A DNA stretch of 64,000 nucleotides. Origin: Streptomyces koelreuteriae (GTDB taxonomy: Bacteria; Actinomycetota; Actinomycetes; Streptomycetales; Streptomycetaceae). Positions 63,348-64,000 of this stretch are shown here, in pieces; within the stretch, counting starts at the first letter, position 1; the number at the start of each line of letters is the position of its first letter. A program made the position numbers and the translations under genes. The stretch covers positions 62,001 to 126,000 of the forward strand of contig NZ_CP075896.1 in assembly GCF_018604545.1 (NCBI RefSeq), given 5' to 3'. The notes beneath the pieces are model-generated. The model made no database searches and was not told where the DNA came from. It saw only the letters and a program-made list of their open reading frames with translations.

Positions 63348-64000
63348 TCACGAGGTCAGGACCTCGACACGCCGCATGACGTCACGGCAGAACGGCCCGA
63401 CCCCGTCGGGGTCGTCGATGAACTGGTTCGGTTTCACGCAGAAGGTGGTGAAGCCCTGCTCCAGTTGCTCGGGGAGCACGGCGAGCGCGGCGCCGAGGTC
63501 CGCCGGGGAACGGTCGTCGGGGAAGACAGCCTGGGTGCCGCCGATCATCTCGAGGTCGGCGATGTCCCGCCCGGCGGCGGCCATCGCCTCCTTGAGTGTC
63601 TGAAGGTCCTCGGGCGCGGGCCGGCCGAGGGGGTGGAAGCCGTGGCCGTGGCGTACGAGGCGGCGCAGGACGGGGCCGTGCAGGCGCTGTCCGCCGAACC
63701 AGAGCCGGGGGCCGTCCGGGCGGTGGGCCTTGGGCTCGAACCAGACGTCCTGGAAGGGGTAGTGCGGTCCGTCGTGGGACAGCGGGGAGGGGCCCCAGGC
63801 CTTCGCCCAGACCTCCAGATGCTCGTCGAGAAGCCGTCCGCGCCGCGCGAAGGGCACGCCGAGGGCGTCGTACTCGTCCTTGCTCCAGCTCACCGTGGGC
63901 TGCACGACGAGCCGTCCCTCGCTGAGGAGATCGAGGGTGCCGAGCTCACGGGCGAGCAGCAGCGGGTGGCGCAGCGGGGCGAGGACGGCCGCGGCGGCCA
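63348..64000 (-). CDS. LLM-class flavin-dependent oxidoreductase (5' end outside window)
   Basis: The frame is open to the last base, so about 217 C-terminal residues are present. Upstream part: LRHPLLLARELGTLDLLSEG, RLVVQPTVSWSKDEYDALGV, then WFEPKAHRPDGPRLWFGGQR and the end GFTTFCVKPNQFIDDPDGVG. The LARELGTLDLLSEGRL pattern is typical of luciferase-like monooxygenases. Convergent with the LuxR gene, 15 bp between the stops. Substrate unknown. Confidence 0.85.
   Translation of the reverse strand, partial: AAAAVLAPLRHPLLLARELGTLDLLSEGRLVVQPTVSWSKDEYDALGVPFARRGRLLDEHLEVWAKAWGPSPLSHDGPHYPFQDVWFEPKAHRPDGPRLWFGGQRLHGPVLRRLVRHGHGFHPLGRPAPEDLQTLKEAMAAAGRDIADLEMIGGTQAVFPDDRSPADLGAALAVLPEQLEQGFTTFCVKPNQFIDDPDGVGPFCRDVMRRVEVLTS

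Noticed and set aside
1..64000. tRNA genes, CRISPR arrays, phage genes, intact insertion sequences
   Set aside because: I looked for T-loop motifs, regularly spaced repeats, integrase motifs and transposase blocks and found only the IS5-like scrap at 27343.

Overview
The window is high-GC actinobacterial DNA, almost certainly from a Streptomyces chromosome. The evidence is the codon bias, the many GTG starts, rare in-frame TTA codons, and typical Streptomyces families: an XRE/DUF5753 plus DUF397 plus RsbW-like module, a SpoIIE-type phosphatase with a sensor domain, roadblock proteins, Methyltransf_19, DUF1684 and DUF6461. I saw no rRNA, tRNA, CRISPR array, phage or intact insertion sequence.

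Layout. 1-4.7 kb: end of a GH1 beta-glucosidase, a methyltransferase, and a WhiJ-like module around a perfect palindrome. 4.9-10.8 kb: a multidomain phosphatase sensor, a ferredoxin reductase behind an iron-box-like site, a small secreted protein and an epoxide hydrolase. 11-13.3 kb: a four-gene roadblock cluster without a GTPase. 13.8-23.4 kb: a broken gene, an AfsR/LuxR-type ATPase regulator with a TTA codon, Tat-exported proteins, TerC and an aldehyde dehydrogenase. 23.4-27 kb: an ABC exporter under a PadR regulator. 27.3-31 kb: a scarred stretch of gene remnants (IS5-like transposase, frameshifted Mop regulator, formate and xanthine dehydrogenase tails). 32-36 kb: a Mop-domain regulator followed by modABC. 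36-43.4 kb: a stress protein, an altered SDR, an orphan KdpD and a divergent permease, with three matching arrays of TGACG-like boxes. 43.5-46.3 kb: thioesterase, HxlR regulator, a broken carboxymuconolactone decarboxylase-like gene and a lipase.

46.4-56.8 kb is a sulfur block. It holds a sulfonate/taurine ABC transporter, a TauD-type dioxygenase, an exported molybdenum sulfite oxidase, and metY-metX followed by three overlapping genes. Each of the three transcription units is preceded by a very short ORF of 24-27 codons with arginines followed by late cysteines. I read these as cysteine-sensing leader peptides, which gives one supply line (sulfonate uptake, release of sulfite, oxidation to sulfate, incorporation into homocysteine) with shared attenuation-type control. 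ModABC upstream would supply molybdate to the sulfite oxidase.

56.8-64 kb carries an amidohydrolase and a ribose-type ABC transporter divergent from a LuxR regulator, and a flavin-dependent oxidoreductase cut by the window end. All functions are read from sequence motifs alone; no database search was run.
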